A stretch of DNA of 64,000 bases, taken from assembly GCA_000231825.2 (NCBI GenBank), contig JH720312.1, positions 712,236-776,235 on the forward strand, read 5' to 3'. A program made the translations under genes and the position numbers. The notes beneath the pieces are model-generated. The model did no database searches and was not told where the DNA came from. It saw only the letters and a program-made list of their open reading frames with translations. This DNA is from Tetrahymena elliotti 4EA. Its lineage: Eukaryota > Ciliophora > Oligohymenophorea > Hymenostomatida > Tetrahymenidae. Positions 14,380 through 26,469 of the stretch are shown in pieces. How positions within the stretch are numbered: the stretch's first letter is position 1; every line of letters begins with the position of its first letter.

Positions 14380-14610
14380 ATAAAAATAAAAATATAAATT
14401 AAAATACAACTAAAACAAAATAAAAAAAATTAATAGCAAACAAAAAAAAGAAAAAATAAATCAATAAAAGCAACAAAAGCAAAATAAAACCAGAGAAAAA
14501 ATAAAAAAAGCAAATAAAAAACAAGAGATAAAAACAAATGAAAAACAAAAGAAAAATGAGCAAAAAATAATAAAATAAAATAAAACACAAGAAAACAAAT
14601 ATTAGAGAAG
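14380..14610. repeat. A-rich low-complexity tract
   Basis: A strongly strand-asymmetric stretch on the plus strand, made of A with interspersed AAAT, AAAG and AAAC units. Its translations are only Lys/Asn/Gln on one strand and Leu/Phe/Ile on the other, so the open frames here are compositional artefacts. Confidence 0.6.
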
Positions 14611-15743
14611 CATCACGCCAATTTTTGAGAAAATAATTATTAATATATTCATTTTTAACAATTTACCAAATTTTATTTAATTAACAAAAGAAAAATTAAA
14701 ATATCCTGATTTCTTTTAATTATTTTCAAATTTATTTATTTTTCATAACAATTCCAAAGTTTTTATTAATAAACAATATCTTTATATATCTTATAGTTGA
14801 TATAAAATGCATTTTAATAACAAAAAGCAGCTAAAATAATACAAAAATATCAGCAAACTAAGATAAGTAAATACATTATTCTTCATAAATTTAAGTATAA
14901 ACATTTATTTTATAATTAAAATATCAATAATTTTTTATTTTGTAGAGAAAAATCAGAGTTTTACTCTTTTTTTAAATATTTATTTAGACTTCTAAAATTT
15001 TCATTTTTATAATGCAAATCTTGGAGTTGATGGTGTAAAATTACAAAGAAATTTCTTTTGTGAAGAAAATTTAAATTTTACATACTTTTAAAATAAATTA
15101 GATTTATGATTTAAATAAATTAAATTCACCAAGCAATAAAATAAATTTATTTTTCAATTACATTTTCAAAGTGCATGAATACTTCTTAATTTCATAGTGT
15201 TTTTGTTATAAGATGATTAATTAATCATATCTTCAAAGAGCATCTAAAAATTAAATTAATATTTTTGTTATTTTTGATATTAAAGAAGTATTAAATATTT
15301 TTAAAATACAATTAATAACTCTTAAATACTATTATTAATTATTAAACATTTTATTAATTGATTTTGCATAAATTTATGTAAAGAGTTTTGAATAATTTGA
15401 GTTTTTTATTTTGAAACCATTTCAATCTCTAAATTGATAACCTTCTTTCAAAAAAGTTAGTAATTTTTAAAAATTTGTGTTGTCTGAAATAGTAAAGTAG
15501 AAATTTCTTATAAAAAAATAATACAATTTTTATGATAAACAAAGAAACTATTGAATTAAAAAGTAACAGATGATTAATATTATTATGAAAGAAATTGCTA
15601 ATTTTAGTTGAAATGAAAATTAAATCTTTAGAGTTGTTCTTTATCTATATATCATTATTATGAGGAAGACTCTAAATAAAGTTAAGGATAGCAATAAATG
15701 AAAAGATAATATAAAATTTTTTAAAATCTAAAAGGAGGATTGA

Positions 15744-16371
15744 AAAAGTGAATAGTATTAGATCTTAGATAGCATTTACTTGCTTTCTAAATTAACAGAA
15801 AAGTATTTTTTCAATATAGAAGGAGATCTTTTTATAAAAATAAAAAATGGGAATAACTCAGATTAATGTGTTCTTAAATAAATGAAATAAATTTAAATAT
15901 TTAATAAATATTCTTAAGTAGATGTTTGTCATAACTTAAGCTTAAAAAATTTTGATCTGCCAATAAAAATGTTAGAAAGTTCACAGGACTATTAAAAGTA
16001 TACATTTGCAAAAAAGTAATAGGCAGACTTAAGGAGTTTATTTGATTTAAGATCTTAATACAAATAAGGCATAATAAACAAATATTTGAATAATGAGCTA
16101 ATAGATCAAGATTTTTTTCAAATGATAGAATTAGACAATTATTAGTATGAATAAACAAGTATCTAAAGTATATTAAGTAGTGGTCTAGAAGTTAATAATG
16201 CTAGCCAACCTCTTCTAAGAATTTGTTTTCTTGATACTATTTTACTTAACGAATTTGTTTTTAAAAAAAGACTTTACTTTAATTTATTTAGATGATCTAA
16301 AGATTTATTATGATGCATAGTATCTTATTCTCCTGAATTGTAATAAATAATATTTTAAAAGCAATATCTGA
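15744..16371 (+). CDS. Unresolved coding-like segment (gene fragment or pseudogene)
   Basis: With TAA/TAG as Gln the frame from 15744 stays open to a TGA at 16293-16295. It reads as a plausible mixed-composition peptide, for example KNFDLPIKMLESSQDY, SLFDLRSQY and NNELIDQDFFQM. A possible intron (about 16222-16291, donor after ...SQPLLRI) would join it to a short last exon ending at TGA 16369-16371. No start codon is present: upstream the frame is closed by TGA 15741-15743, and the preceding coding-like text (15616-15740) is one base out of phase across an A5 run near 15743. It may be the 3' part of a gene whose upstream exons I could not find, or a decayed copy. The TGA-free length alone is only weakly significant in such AT-rich DNA. 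Confidence 0.33.
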
Positions 16372-18053
16372 TGCAGTTTTTATATAAATAATTAAATTTG
16401 ATTCAATTAAAAAACCGTTGTTAAATCTATTCTAAATTATCATTAAGAAGAAACATTGTAAAATTAAATATAATACCAAAAAAAGCAACATATATTTCTA
16501 TCAAAAATACTTATTGCTCTATCCTTAAACAAAGTCTACTTAACACGTATTTTATGAAATAAATGGTAATGCTTGTAATTTTAAATTGATTTGATTCATT
16601 AATCCAATAAAAAATGTATCCATTAATCAAATTTTATTTCATATATCATTTTGTTTTCAAAAATGATAATTCATATATAGAGATTAATCTTTATCAACTA
16701 AATAGAATACTTTGTTACTAAATTGGAATTTAATTAGAAGATTTAAAGAAAATTATAATTTGGTGTGTTTGATTGAAGTTTCAACTTATTTTAAGTTTAA
16801 AAATAAAAGAGTTATTTTTGAAATAATTTTAATCAATCTTTTTTTTCAATTAGTTTATTTTCTGGTATGTAAAAAATATTTTTATATCAACTCTATTTAT
16901 TCCTTAAATTTCTTAAGAGAAAAGAGAGAAAAGTAATAAACATCACATAAAGAAAAAACTTTATTTATATATTGATTAGTAATATAAAATGGAAAAGAAT
17001 TTTCAAAAATGTTTAAATAATTAAGATATTTTAATTTAATTAGAGTTGAAGAAATTTGAAAATATTTAGATAACGATCTTATTTAAAAAAATTAAAATTT
17101 ATTGAATGTAAGACATTTATTGATAGATTTTTTAGTTATTAACATTAGGGGAAGAGTTTCTTTATCTATCTAATCTGATAACTTTTAAAAAATAATCAAA
17201 ATTTTTATATAATTTGGAATTTAATAATTTCAGCTACTTTTAATTCAGTAATTAATCCTTAATCTCAAAAAAGACCTTTTTTGATATTTTTAAAAATTCA
17301 AATTTTTATTAACAATTATTATTAGAAAAGTAGTATTCCTTGTTATAAAATAAAATTTTATTGACTAAACAGGAAGACATTTAAACTTATTTTTATATCT
17401 TAAGTAGAAATTAAAAGAACTTTGAATTTTGTAAATATAAAAATATAAAAACATTTCTTAAAAAATATAACATAAAATTTGTATTTATTTCTAAAACAAA
17501 CATTTATTTTATTAATAACATCTCTTCAATTACTTAAATACTTAAATTCAATTTCTAATACAATAATTATCTAAATATTCAGGTCAGAGCATAGAAAGAT
17601 ATAATACTTAATGAGTTGCGTATTAGTTGATAACCTAATATATTTTAAATTTGTTTATAATGCAAATTTTGATTTCTTTAAATTAAGGATACAGCCAAAG
17701 CTCTCTCTATTTTATAACAAATGACGAAAAGCTGATATGACGTATATTTTAAATAATTTTTAAATTTCATTTAAACCATTTGGGTTGGCTTTGTTTTTGT
17801 CGAAATTTCATAATTAATTTTCTTTTACGCTCCAGTTTTACATCAAAAATCCTATTTATAAATACAAATGTACTATTAATATAAAACCTTATAAAACTTA
17901 ATTATTAATGTTTGGTTTCCTATCCATAAGATAATTTTAAAACCTAATCTTTCATTCATAGCTTAGTAGAAAAAATAATTCAAAAAAAACAATTTTGATC
18001 ATTAAATCTTCAAAAGCAACTATTATCTCAAAAAGCCACATAATAATAAAGCT
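16372..18053. other. AT-rich spacer upstream of the amidase gene
   Basis: No convincing gene. The plus-strand frame around 16712-16936 uses AT-biased residues only and has no motif. The region must contain the amidase promoter, but no element can be named. Confidence 0.5.
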
Positions 18054-20421
18054 ATGATTGATAGACTGATGGATGTAGAGAGATTCATTCAATATCTCTT
18101 AAAGAATAGAAAAAAATCTTTAATTTATTTTCTTGTTGCTTGGGTTCTTAGTAATAAGCTCTACATGAGATTTTTAGCTCGCTTAAGACGCCGTTTTCCT
18201 TTCTATTCAAGTAGTTATTTATAAAAAAAGACAAATCAATTCTTAACAAAGAGAAGAGATGAAATTCTTTAATTCAAGTAGAAATATTCTGATGAGATTG
18301 AATAAAAAGATGTAGACGCTGTGTTAAAAACCCAGAGTATTAGAGAGCTGATTACAAAAATTGAAAACAATGAAATTACTTGTGAGAAAATAGTTCTTGT
18401 TTATGCATATAGAATTGCTAACTTCTCCTTTGAAATGAACCATTGTGGTGACATTGATTTGCAAAACGCATTAGATGAAGCAAGAGAAAAGGATGCAAAA
18501 AAATAAGAAGTCATGGAGTCTAATTAAGGTAGATTACCTCCATTATATGGAATTCCAATAGCTGTTAAAGATCACATTACTGCCAAGAACTTTTTATGTA
18601 CTATGGGACTTTAATCAAGACTGGCAGATTAATTAGATGGTAAGGCCTTTTAGTAGGACTTTTAGAAAGTGTGGGAAGGAGATACCAGAGGTGCTGATTA
18701 CAAAAGAAGATTAAGCTATGAAGAAATTTCTAACTAAAAGGTTCTCTCGCATATACCTTAATGCAAATATGGCTTTGAAGATTCTGAAATGGTCAGAGTC
18801 CTCAGAGAAATGGGTGCTATTGTTATTTGTATGACTAACACACCAATCTTTTGTGGACATTACATAACTAACAATACTGTTTTTGGATACGCTTAGAATC
18901 CTTACCAAAAATATAGAACAACAGGAGGATCTTCTGGAGGATCAGGTGGTATAGTTGCTACCCGTTCAGTCCCTTTAGCTATAGGTACTTAATTTATTGA
19001 CTAAGTTAAAATTTTTTACTGGTATATTTAGGTAGGTAGATCTATTTTTCTTAATTAAAAAGAAATATATATTGAATACTCAATTTACTCACAAATACAA
19101 AAAGATTAGCAAATTAAAAATTTTTGATGAAATATGACTGCTTATTAAAACTTTCAAATATCAAGATATTAATTTAATTACTTTTCCCAACATTTGCACA
19201 ATTAAAAATATCATTCATTGATAAATTCTAATAATATGGGAAGAATTAGTTAAACTTAAATTCTTATTTTTAATTTTTAGGTAGTGACTTACTTGGAAGT
19301 ATCAGAATGCCTAGTGGATGGTGTGGACTCTATGGATTTAACCCAACTTCAAGAAGAGTCTCAAAAAGTGGAGCATAAGGTTTTGAATTAAGATATGATT
19401 GCGATGTTGCTAAATCTATAATGCCTATTTTCGGACCTATGGGAAAATGTGTAGATGATTTAGTTGATTGTATGAAAGGATTATTTGGAAACTTTATTAA
19501 AGATAAATAATGTGTTCCAATGAAATTTAATGAAGAAGCTTTTAATATTAATAAAAAGTAAATAAATTTTTTAAACTACTAAATCTTTTATTTAAAAAAA
19601 TAATTTTAACATTTTCTTATTGATAATAATAATTTATTAAAAAAATTAGATTAAAATTTGGCATAGTCAAAAAAGATGCAAGAATAGGTTTTGGCTCTTA
19701 TATTAAGAATTTAGTGGAAGAAAATATTGCTTTATTGACAAAATCTGGACATGAAGTTGTTGAATTTGATCTAACAGAAGAATTTTGGAAAATGGAATTT
19801 ATTAGCAGAAAACTTTTTATGAGTTCTCAAGATAAGGCTATGATGTATAATGAATTAAGAGGAGAAAGATCAATAATTGGTATAGAAATGGGAATAATTG
19901 GATAAGAGCTCCCATCTACACTAAAAAAAGGAGGCTAGATGATATTTAAATTAATAGGAGAAGAAATAATAGCTGAAGCAGTAGAATGTGTTCAAGAAAT
20001 AGATAGTGAAGAATATGAAAGATTAACCAGAGAAAGAGAAATTCTAAAAAAGAAATTCTATTCATATTGGTAGAGCTTAGAAATCGATGCATTGATTCTA
20101 CCTATTTCTTATGCATGGGCTCCAAGAAAACATGAAGAATGGTTTTTGTCATATAGATTCCATGGTTGTTTAACAAATACACTCGAACTCCCATGTGGTA
20201 CTATTCCTATGAGATATGCTGAGGCAAAAGATGAATAATTTACTTTTGATTTTAAGTAGAAGAACAGAATCCTCAAAAAGCTCATTTAAATGAATCTATA
20301 AGGTATTTCAGGTATGCCTATAGGTCTTTAAGTTGCAACCCTTCCTTATGAAGATGAAAAATGCCTAAAAGCAATGAAAGTTTTGGAATAAGTACACAAT
20401 TTCCATCCTTATTCTTGTTGA
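18054..20421 (+). CDS. Amidase-signature enzyme (FAAH-like)
   Basis: Exons 18054-18984, 19281-19557 and 19650-20421; 659 aa. Amidase-signature Ser hydrolases cleave amide bonds, often of fatty-acid amides, with a Ser-Ser(cis)-Lys triad. Visible here: Lys172 in PIAVKDH, the Gly/Ser-rich GGSSGGSGG (Ser293/294), and the nucleophile Ser317 in GSDLLGSIRMPSGWCGLYGF, assembled exactly across the first splice junction. Near the start a hydrophobic segment (SLIYFLVAWVLSNKLY) followed by Arg-rich RLRRRF suggests an N-terminal membrane anchor, as in FAAH. Between Lys172 and the GGSS motif there is extra sequence (about 120 residues against about 75 in mammalian FAAH). The C-terminal part keeps family phrases such as LPISYAWAPR and ISGMPIGLQVA. 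The substrate cannot be read from sequence. Confidence 0.93.
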
Positions 20422-21105
20422 AAAATTGGAATTTTAAAATGCTTATTTGCTTGTCTGTTGAAGATTTTTGATGAAAAAATATTTTAGAAATTAATAAAAA
20501 ATTTGATTTCTTTTAAACTTTGTAAATTGCAAATTAATTTATTTAATTTGTTTTATTAAAAAATTTCATTTACATCAATAAATAGGAAATAATATTTCTG
20601 AAATTTACATAATTTTTATTAAATAACCAATTTTCAGAGATTTAGATCCTAGTTTGTGATAAAATAAAAATCTAGAATTTAATTGAAAGGTTAGAAAATA
20701 TTTAATAAATAAATTAATGAATGAATATGTATTTTTTACTTTTTAAAATTTTTTAATAATAAAATTATTTTTTGCCCCTCTCATTATTAGAAATGATTGA
20801 AAATATTAAATTATTTAATTATTATTAATACCTTTATGATTATGATTAGTTAGGTAAAGTTAGAAAGCATAATTATTGTAGTTTTAGAAGATTTTATGTT
20901 TCTAATGTTTAATTTTTTTGAAATATTTATATTAATTTTTTGAAATGATTTGTTACTATGTTATAAATTTTTGGTTCTTAATTTTTTATAAAAGATTATG
21001 AATTTGATTTGATTGTTAAGAGGATATTAGTTTTTTTTAGCTTTTAGATTTGTTACTATTGTTTACTTCTAATAAATTAATTTTTTTTATTTTAATTATC
21101 TTGTA
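20422..21105. other. Convergent intergenic spacer
   Basis: The 3' flanks of the plus-strand amidase and the minus-strand membrane protein meet here. Very AT-rich, nothing else recognised. Confidence 0.6.
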
Positions 21106-22077
21106 TCAAAACAGATCAAAATCATCTATCAGATAATATCCATAAGAAATTGAAAATATGATACTAAGAGTGATTTCAAATAAAAAGATTGAGTTAAAAA
21201 CAATATCATTTAAACTTTTGTATGCTTTAGTATTTTTTACTTTCCACTTGGCATTATATACTATAGTTATTATTTCATCATCATTATTTAAATCTTGAAA
21301 TTTTTTTTCCATTTTATTTATAAAATCTTAACTGAGTTCTGCAGAGCAGTATCCTATTTAATCAAAGAAATTATTTTTTTTAAGTTTCAGAATAAAAAAC
21401 CATGAAAGTCCATCACTTAGCGAGTGCGTTAGTCTATCATTAAAAATGAATTCTTTGTAGCTTTCCTCATATTGTATAATTTTATCATTATATTTCATTT
21501 TTTTTATAGCTTCAATTCTAAAAAAAAATGCAATCAGAAGATAATTTAATATTAGAAGGACATAACAAAGAGATGATAAAGTAATCAGTTAGTAAATTAA
21601 AATGTAATAGAAATCTGCATATTTCGAAATCAAGATTGGGATGCAATACAATCCTATTTAAACTATTTAAAAGACTATAAATAAAAGTACTCCCCATTTT
21701 CCAAAATTCAAATTATTGCATCGGATTAAATCAACCTGTAATCTAATGAAGCTGTAAATATGATCATAGATTCTATCAGGAAACAATACTTATAATTCTG
21801 AAAAATTTTCTAGTAAAGTATTTTACTAATCGCTTAATCTGAATTTAGATTTTATATTTTCCAGTTGCTTTTTATATTACATCAAAATATCTATGTATAA
21901 AAAGTATTAAGATATATCTGATCGTTTTTCTATCCAAAATCCCTCCTTTTTAGTAAATTAATCTCCTATATGGTTCATCATAAGAGTCTCCTCTACTTTA
22001 ATTAAGGTTGGAGCCCTTGAATAGTCCTAGCTTGATATATTAGAATATAAGTCACTCTCAATCAATCTATTATTCAT
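21106..22077 (-). CDS. Three-TM membrane protein of unknown function
   Basis: Intronless, 323 aa, from ATG at 22077 to TGA at 21106-21108. The N-terminal about 120 residues are hydrophilic (MNNRLIESDLYSNISS...). Two strong hydrophobic segments follow (around WGVLLFIVFQIVQIGLYCIP and YQLITLSSLCYVLLILNYLL), then about 100 polar residues and a last helix (SIFLFEITLSIIFSISYGYY) near the C-terminus. No conserved domain is recognised. The frame needs TAA/TAG as Gln in at least ten places, so a standard-code scan sees only its last 68 codons. Confidence 0.8.
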
Positions 22078-22950
22078 AACTTGTTGTAAGAATAAGTAAT
22101 TAGCAAAAAAATTAAACAAATTTTAATAAAAATTTTTAGTGGCTTTTGTTACTTGATAAAATCAAATCTAAATAACAAAAAATACTACCCAATTATTTAT
22201 AATAATTAATGTGATTATTTTAAACACTATCAACTAAAAAATATTCAAAGCTTATATTGAAAGAAGCTAAAATTAATCATAAAGTATAAACAACTTTTTT
22301 TTATTAGATCATTGCATTTACCATAATCTAAAAAAATCCTAATTTTACAATTATTTAAATTTCATTAACGATTACTTACTTTATTATCAATTTTCCTAAT
22401 TTCTAAATTTACATGAGTAAAAATTCTCAATTAATTTATTGTTGATTAAATAAAAAGAAAAATAAATAACAGGAAATAACAAAAAGTATTAAAATATTGT
22501 ATGTATTGTCATAGTTTTAAATAAAAATTAGATGAAATTTGTATAAAACAATTAGAATAAATCATATTTTTTAGGAAAAATACTAAAAAAATAAATTAAA
22601 AACATTATTCTCATAACATAAATTTCACTTGAATAAAATAATTTATTTTCATATCAATATTGAAATCTTTTAGTTACGGTTATTTTAATATTTACTTCGA
22701 GATCTTAACATTATTTAAAATTTTTAAATAGAGAGAAGCTAAATTTATGTAATATAATGAAACTTAATCTACGTGCTTACTTTTAAGCAGGTTAAAACAC
22801 TAATAAAAATAGGAAAATATAGCAAAAATTGTAATATTAAATATTATAGTTTAATTTGACATCATTTTATTTTTTCTTGATAATTTTTAATTAAATTTTT
22901 TTGTACTGAATTAAATCTATTTGTAAAGTTATTTTATTCAATATGTTCTT
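22078..22950. other. Intergenic spacer
   Basis: AT-rich 5' flank of the three-TM gene and 3' flank of the Rab gene (same strand). Nothing recognised. Confidence 0.6.
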
Positions 22951-24090
22951 TCATTCATTTAAACAGCATTTGCAGTGGGCTTCTGATTATATCTTCTTTT
23001 TTTCTTAAGTTATGAGCATTTCTCTGTTATTTTTTTAGAAGTTTAACTCTCCATCTTCATATATGTCAATTAATTTTTATCCTATTTTAGCAAAAGTCAT
23101 GATTACATTTGTATTTTCTTTTGCACTTGCTTCAATATATTCCATATTTTAGTTAGTAACAAAGTCATCTATTTCTTCTTCTAAGACTGTTCTTTTTGAA
23201 TTTAAATCTGATTTATGTCCCACTAATATTTTAGGTATATTTATGTCTTTGCAATTCTCATTTAATTCCTTTGACCAGTATCCTAAGTTGTTAAAACTTT
23301 CCTAATTTTATATCAGATACAAGTGAGTATTTATTATATCTAAATATTTAATTTATTTACATTATTAGTTATATCAAACATGATTACAACTGCATCAGCT
23401 TTTTAAAAATATTTTTTTGATATTGATCTAAAGTTTTCTTGTCCAGCTGTATCCCACTTGATTATTCATTTAAAATGAAAATAGTACTTTGTGATAAATT
23501 AAAATAAATTTATTTTACTATTTTAAGCTTAATCTATTTATTCTATAGAATTAGACTCCTAAATCTCTATGATATTATTCAAATAATTTATTAAATATCG
23601 TTTATCAGTCTGATTCATTTATAAATCTGAGCAAACAAAAAGAAAATGTGGAATTTTTTCATCGCTGAAAATGTTTATTTGAAATATTTAATTACAAAAT
23701 CAATACCCACTGATGTGTTCACATTTTTTAAGAATTAATCCTCCTTTTTATATAAAATTTATTATTAAGTATTAAACTTTAACTTTAAATAACTCATCAT
23801 TCTGAAACTTTAAAAACTAATTACCGAAAAACGTATTAAAAAGCTAGTCTTTCCAACTCCTGGATCTCCAATAAGTACTATCTAAAATGGGTACTCACTT
23901 TTTATTAATTTAATTCAAATAACTAATCAATAATGCAATATTTTTTTAATTTAATAGTTAATTCTTGTTCTATTATTTATTTTTAAGATAAAATTATGTA
24001 TTTATAATTTTCATTTATTTACATTACTTCTATATTATCACTTTGCATACTCTCATTTAAATGCTAATCATCATCCTACTATGTATCCAT
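22951..24090 (-). CDS. Rab-family small GTPase
   Basis: Exons 24023-24090, 23825-23897, 23696-23743, 23519-23566, 23361-23456 and 22951-23301; 227 aa. Rab GTPases direct vesicle traffic by cycling between GDP and GTP on membranes. G1 is GDPGVGKTS, the switch I threonine lies in NTSVGIDF, G3 is WDTAGQE, and G5 is EASAK. The C-terminus ends CKCCLNE, with cysteines suited to geranylgeranylation. The G4 motif reads VGHKSDL where NKxD is expected, so the Asn that contacts guanine is His. Two exons are only 48 nt long and still keep frame. An extension of about 25 acidic/Gln-rich residues precedes the GTPase fold. The subfamily cannot be assigned with confidence. Confidence 0.93.
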
Positions 24091-24619
24091 GTATATTCGT
24101 TCTTATAAATTTTATAGATCTTAATTTTATTGAATATTTTACTACTTGAGCTTGGCTCTTGCTTGTTTTGGTTTATTTACTTATCTAAAAATAAGAAATG
24201 AATTATTTATTGTTTCTTATTTTATTTGAATTATTCCAGCTAAAAATTATATTTTAATAATAATTGCTTAAGATTTACAGTTTAATCCAATTATAATCAT
24301 TAAATAGTTAATATTTTTTTAAGCTGTTAAAAACAAATGTAAAATATCTTTAACATTTAGGTTAACAAATTCAAATACTTTTTTGGATGATTTATTTGTG
24401 ATATATTTATAAAAAAATAGAAAACGACATAGCCTATTAAATAAGTAGTTCAGTAAAATAAATAATAACCTAGAACAGCTATTGTGATTAAATTTATAAA
24501 TATTTAATCTTGCTTTATTCTTTTTTAAATGATAAAAATATATTTATGAATCAAAATGTAAATTTAAACTCATAACTCTTTATAAACAATTTACTAATAA
24601 TTTAATTATTTTTTTATTT
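24091..24619. other. Intergenic spacer
   Basis: About 530 bp between the Rab gene and the 3' end of the Snu23 gene, AT-rich. Nothing recognised. Confidence 0.6.
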
Positions 24620-25473
24620 TCAGTTTTTAGTTTTTTTATTATTAAAAGAAGTAGGCAAGCCCATCATAGCCATCATAGCAGCATTAGGATCTTCTTCCTC
24701 TTCTTCTTCATCTTCTTCTTAATTATCTTAGTCATTCTTATTTTCTTCTTTATCTTTCTATTTATCATCTTTATCTTTTTGATTATTTTCTCCTTTTTCC
24801 TTGCTTTCTTTAGATTACTCTGATTTACTTTAAGTAATAGAAGGGTCGTATACAGATTAATCTTCAGTCTTAAGCTTTTTTCTATCATTCTACAATTTAA
24901 TTTTTTTATTTTGATCTTCATTATCCAATTCATAAATTAATTGTTCATATTCTTTATTTTTTTTTTATTTATCTTTTTTTAAACTTTCTAGCTTAGCCTT
25001 AATATCCTCTATACCAACTTTCTCTACTTTATTATTCATACCTAACAAACGATTATGCTTTTTCCCATTAATATGATCAAGCCATGCATTACTATCCCAA
25101 ACGTGCTTTATGTAATAATTAAAAAATGCTTAATTAACAAAAGAATAATAACAAAAGATTTTAAAATTACTGTATCACAAAGTTAGCAGTAAAAACCACC
25201 ATGCTCAGATTTGTGAGCCTCTTTAAACACATTTATTCTTTCTCCAATTTTTTTATCTAAACCTAAATCTTCAGTTCTTCTTTAAAAGTAAACTGTTTAC
25301 TAAAGAGTATTTGTTCCATCTATATCATCATCTTTCTGCTTTTACTTTAAAACTTTTTTAACAATGAATTTCTTTCTTCCATATTTCTCATCAAAAACTT
25401 CTTCAACAACCTTTTCATAATTATCATCATTATCAGGAATTTCTTCCTTAGTAAGATCATCTTTCATACTCAT
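24620..25473 (-). CDS. SNU23: U4/U6.U5 tri-snRNP zinc-finger protein Snu23/ZMAT2
   Basis: Exons 25171-25473 and 24620-25105, joined in phase 0; 262 aa. Snu23/ZMAT2 is a spliceosomal B-complex protein near the 5' splice site and U6. The matrin-type C2H2 finger is split by the intron: GFYCQLCDT is joined to HVWDSNAWLDHINGKKH, giving the CxxC and two His at the spacing of ZMAT2. The following KHNRLLGMNNKVEKV matches the family's HQRNLGMSMRVER stretch. The C-terminal half is a Lys/Glu/Asp-rich, probably disordered tail ending in DEEEEEDPNAAMMAMMGLP, longer than the tail of human ZMAT2 (199 aa). Upstream RRTEDLGLDKKIGERI also fits the family. Confidence 0.92.
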
Positions 25474-26469
25474 TTTTTAAATTATTTTGCTTGCTTTTTA
25501 GAAAATTGAAAGAAAAAAAATATTAATTTAATTAGCTAATATTAATAATCATTGCTATATAAAGTAGATGCTCTTAATATATAAAAATCAAATTTTTATC
25601 TTTATATTTCCCAAACTAAATATTAATTAATGGATGTAATATTATCTTATTATATTTAAGATGACTTTATAAAATAAATAAAATATACAACAAATATTAT
25701 TAAAAATTCTCCTTATTACCCCATATAAAACTTAATATTTACTTAAGTAAATGAATAGCTCTTTGTGTTTAAAAATTATATTTTTAATTTAGAAAATATA
25801 AATATTTTATGTTTGTTTCGAAAAATTTATCAAACATAATTAATAATTTAAGTTACTTGTAAAATTTATCAAATAGCAAAATAGATTTTTATTCTTCAAA
25901 AAAATAATTGAATGTATTTATTTTGATTTTTAACAGATCAATAAGGGCAAATTAATTTCATAAATCAATTTGAAAATAAATAAAAGGAAATAATTTATCT
26001 TCATTATCACCAATTAAAACTGAATCTTAAATAAATAAATAATAATAGATAAATCCAAAAATCTTGAAATAACTTTTATTGTATGATAGCAAAATATTTA
26101 TGTGATAGATATGTCAATTTTTCAATAAATCGTTTTTTCTACTTTAAAATAAGAGATAGTATCAATTACTGATATATATTTGTTTTGAATTTATATTTGG
26201 CTGGTTTTTGATTCCAGAGATTTATTTAAAAAATCATATAGATAATTGCAAATAAATGATTCATGTTTAAAATAATACATACATACATAAATTCATTCAT
26301 ATTTATTTGTTAATAAGTTGCTTCATTATTATATCCAATAAATTGATTAATATATTTTTACTTTTAATAAGAAAGCAATTAAATTCTTAATTTATTTCAT
26401 AGCAATAGAAAAAGCAAATAAAAGGAATAAAAAAGATTTCATAAAAAGTATTATTTAAAGCTAGATTGG
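25474..26469. other. Divergent intergenic spacer
   Basis: About 1 kb between divergently transcribed Snu23 and transporter genes, presumably holding both promoters. AT-rich, with a short ATAC repeat around 26276-26290. Nothing else recognised. Confidence 0.55.

Noticed and set aside
14399..14590. 63-codon Phe/Leu-rich minus-strand ORF
   Set aside because: Produced by the A-rich low-complexity tract; no gene-like composition.
14946..15740. Apparent continuous peptide in one plus-strand frame
   Set aside because: Although it reads protein-like in places, it contains about nine in-frame TGA codons, more than expected by chance; AT-rich DNA always yields Lys/Asn/Ile/Leu text.
15901..16158. 85-codon minus-strand ORF
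   Set aside because: Antisense to the plus-strand coding-like segment, which has the more plausible composition.
16712..16936. Plus-strand ORF, about 74 codons
   Set aside because: Begins with TTG, uses only AT-biased residues and has no splice partner or motif.
24673..24933. 86-codon Lys/Ile-rich minus-strand ORF
   Set aside because: Shifted frame of the Snu23 tail, where the repeated GAA/AAG text is open in all frames.
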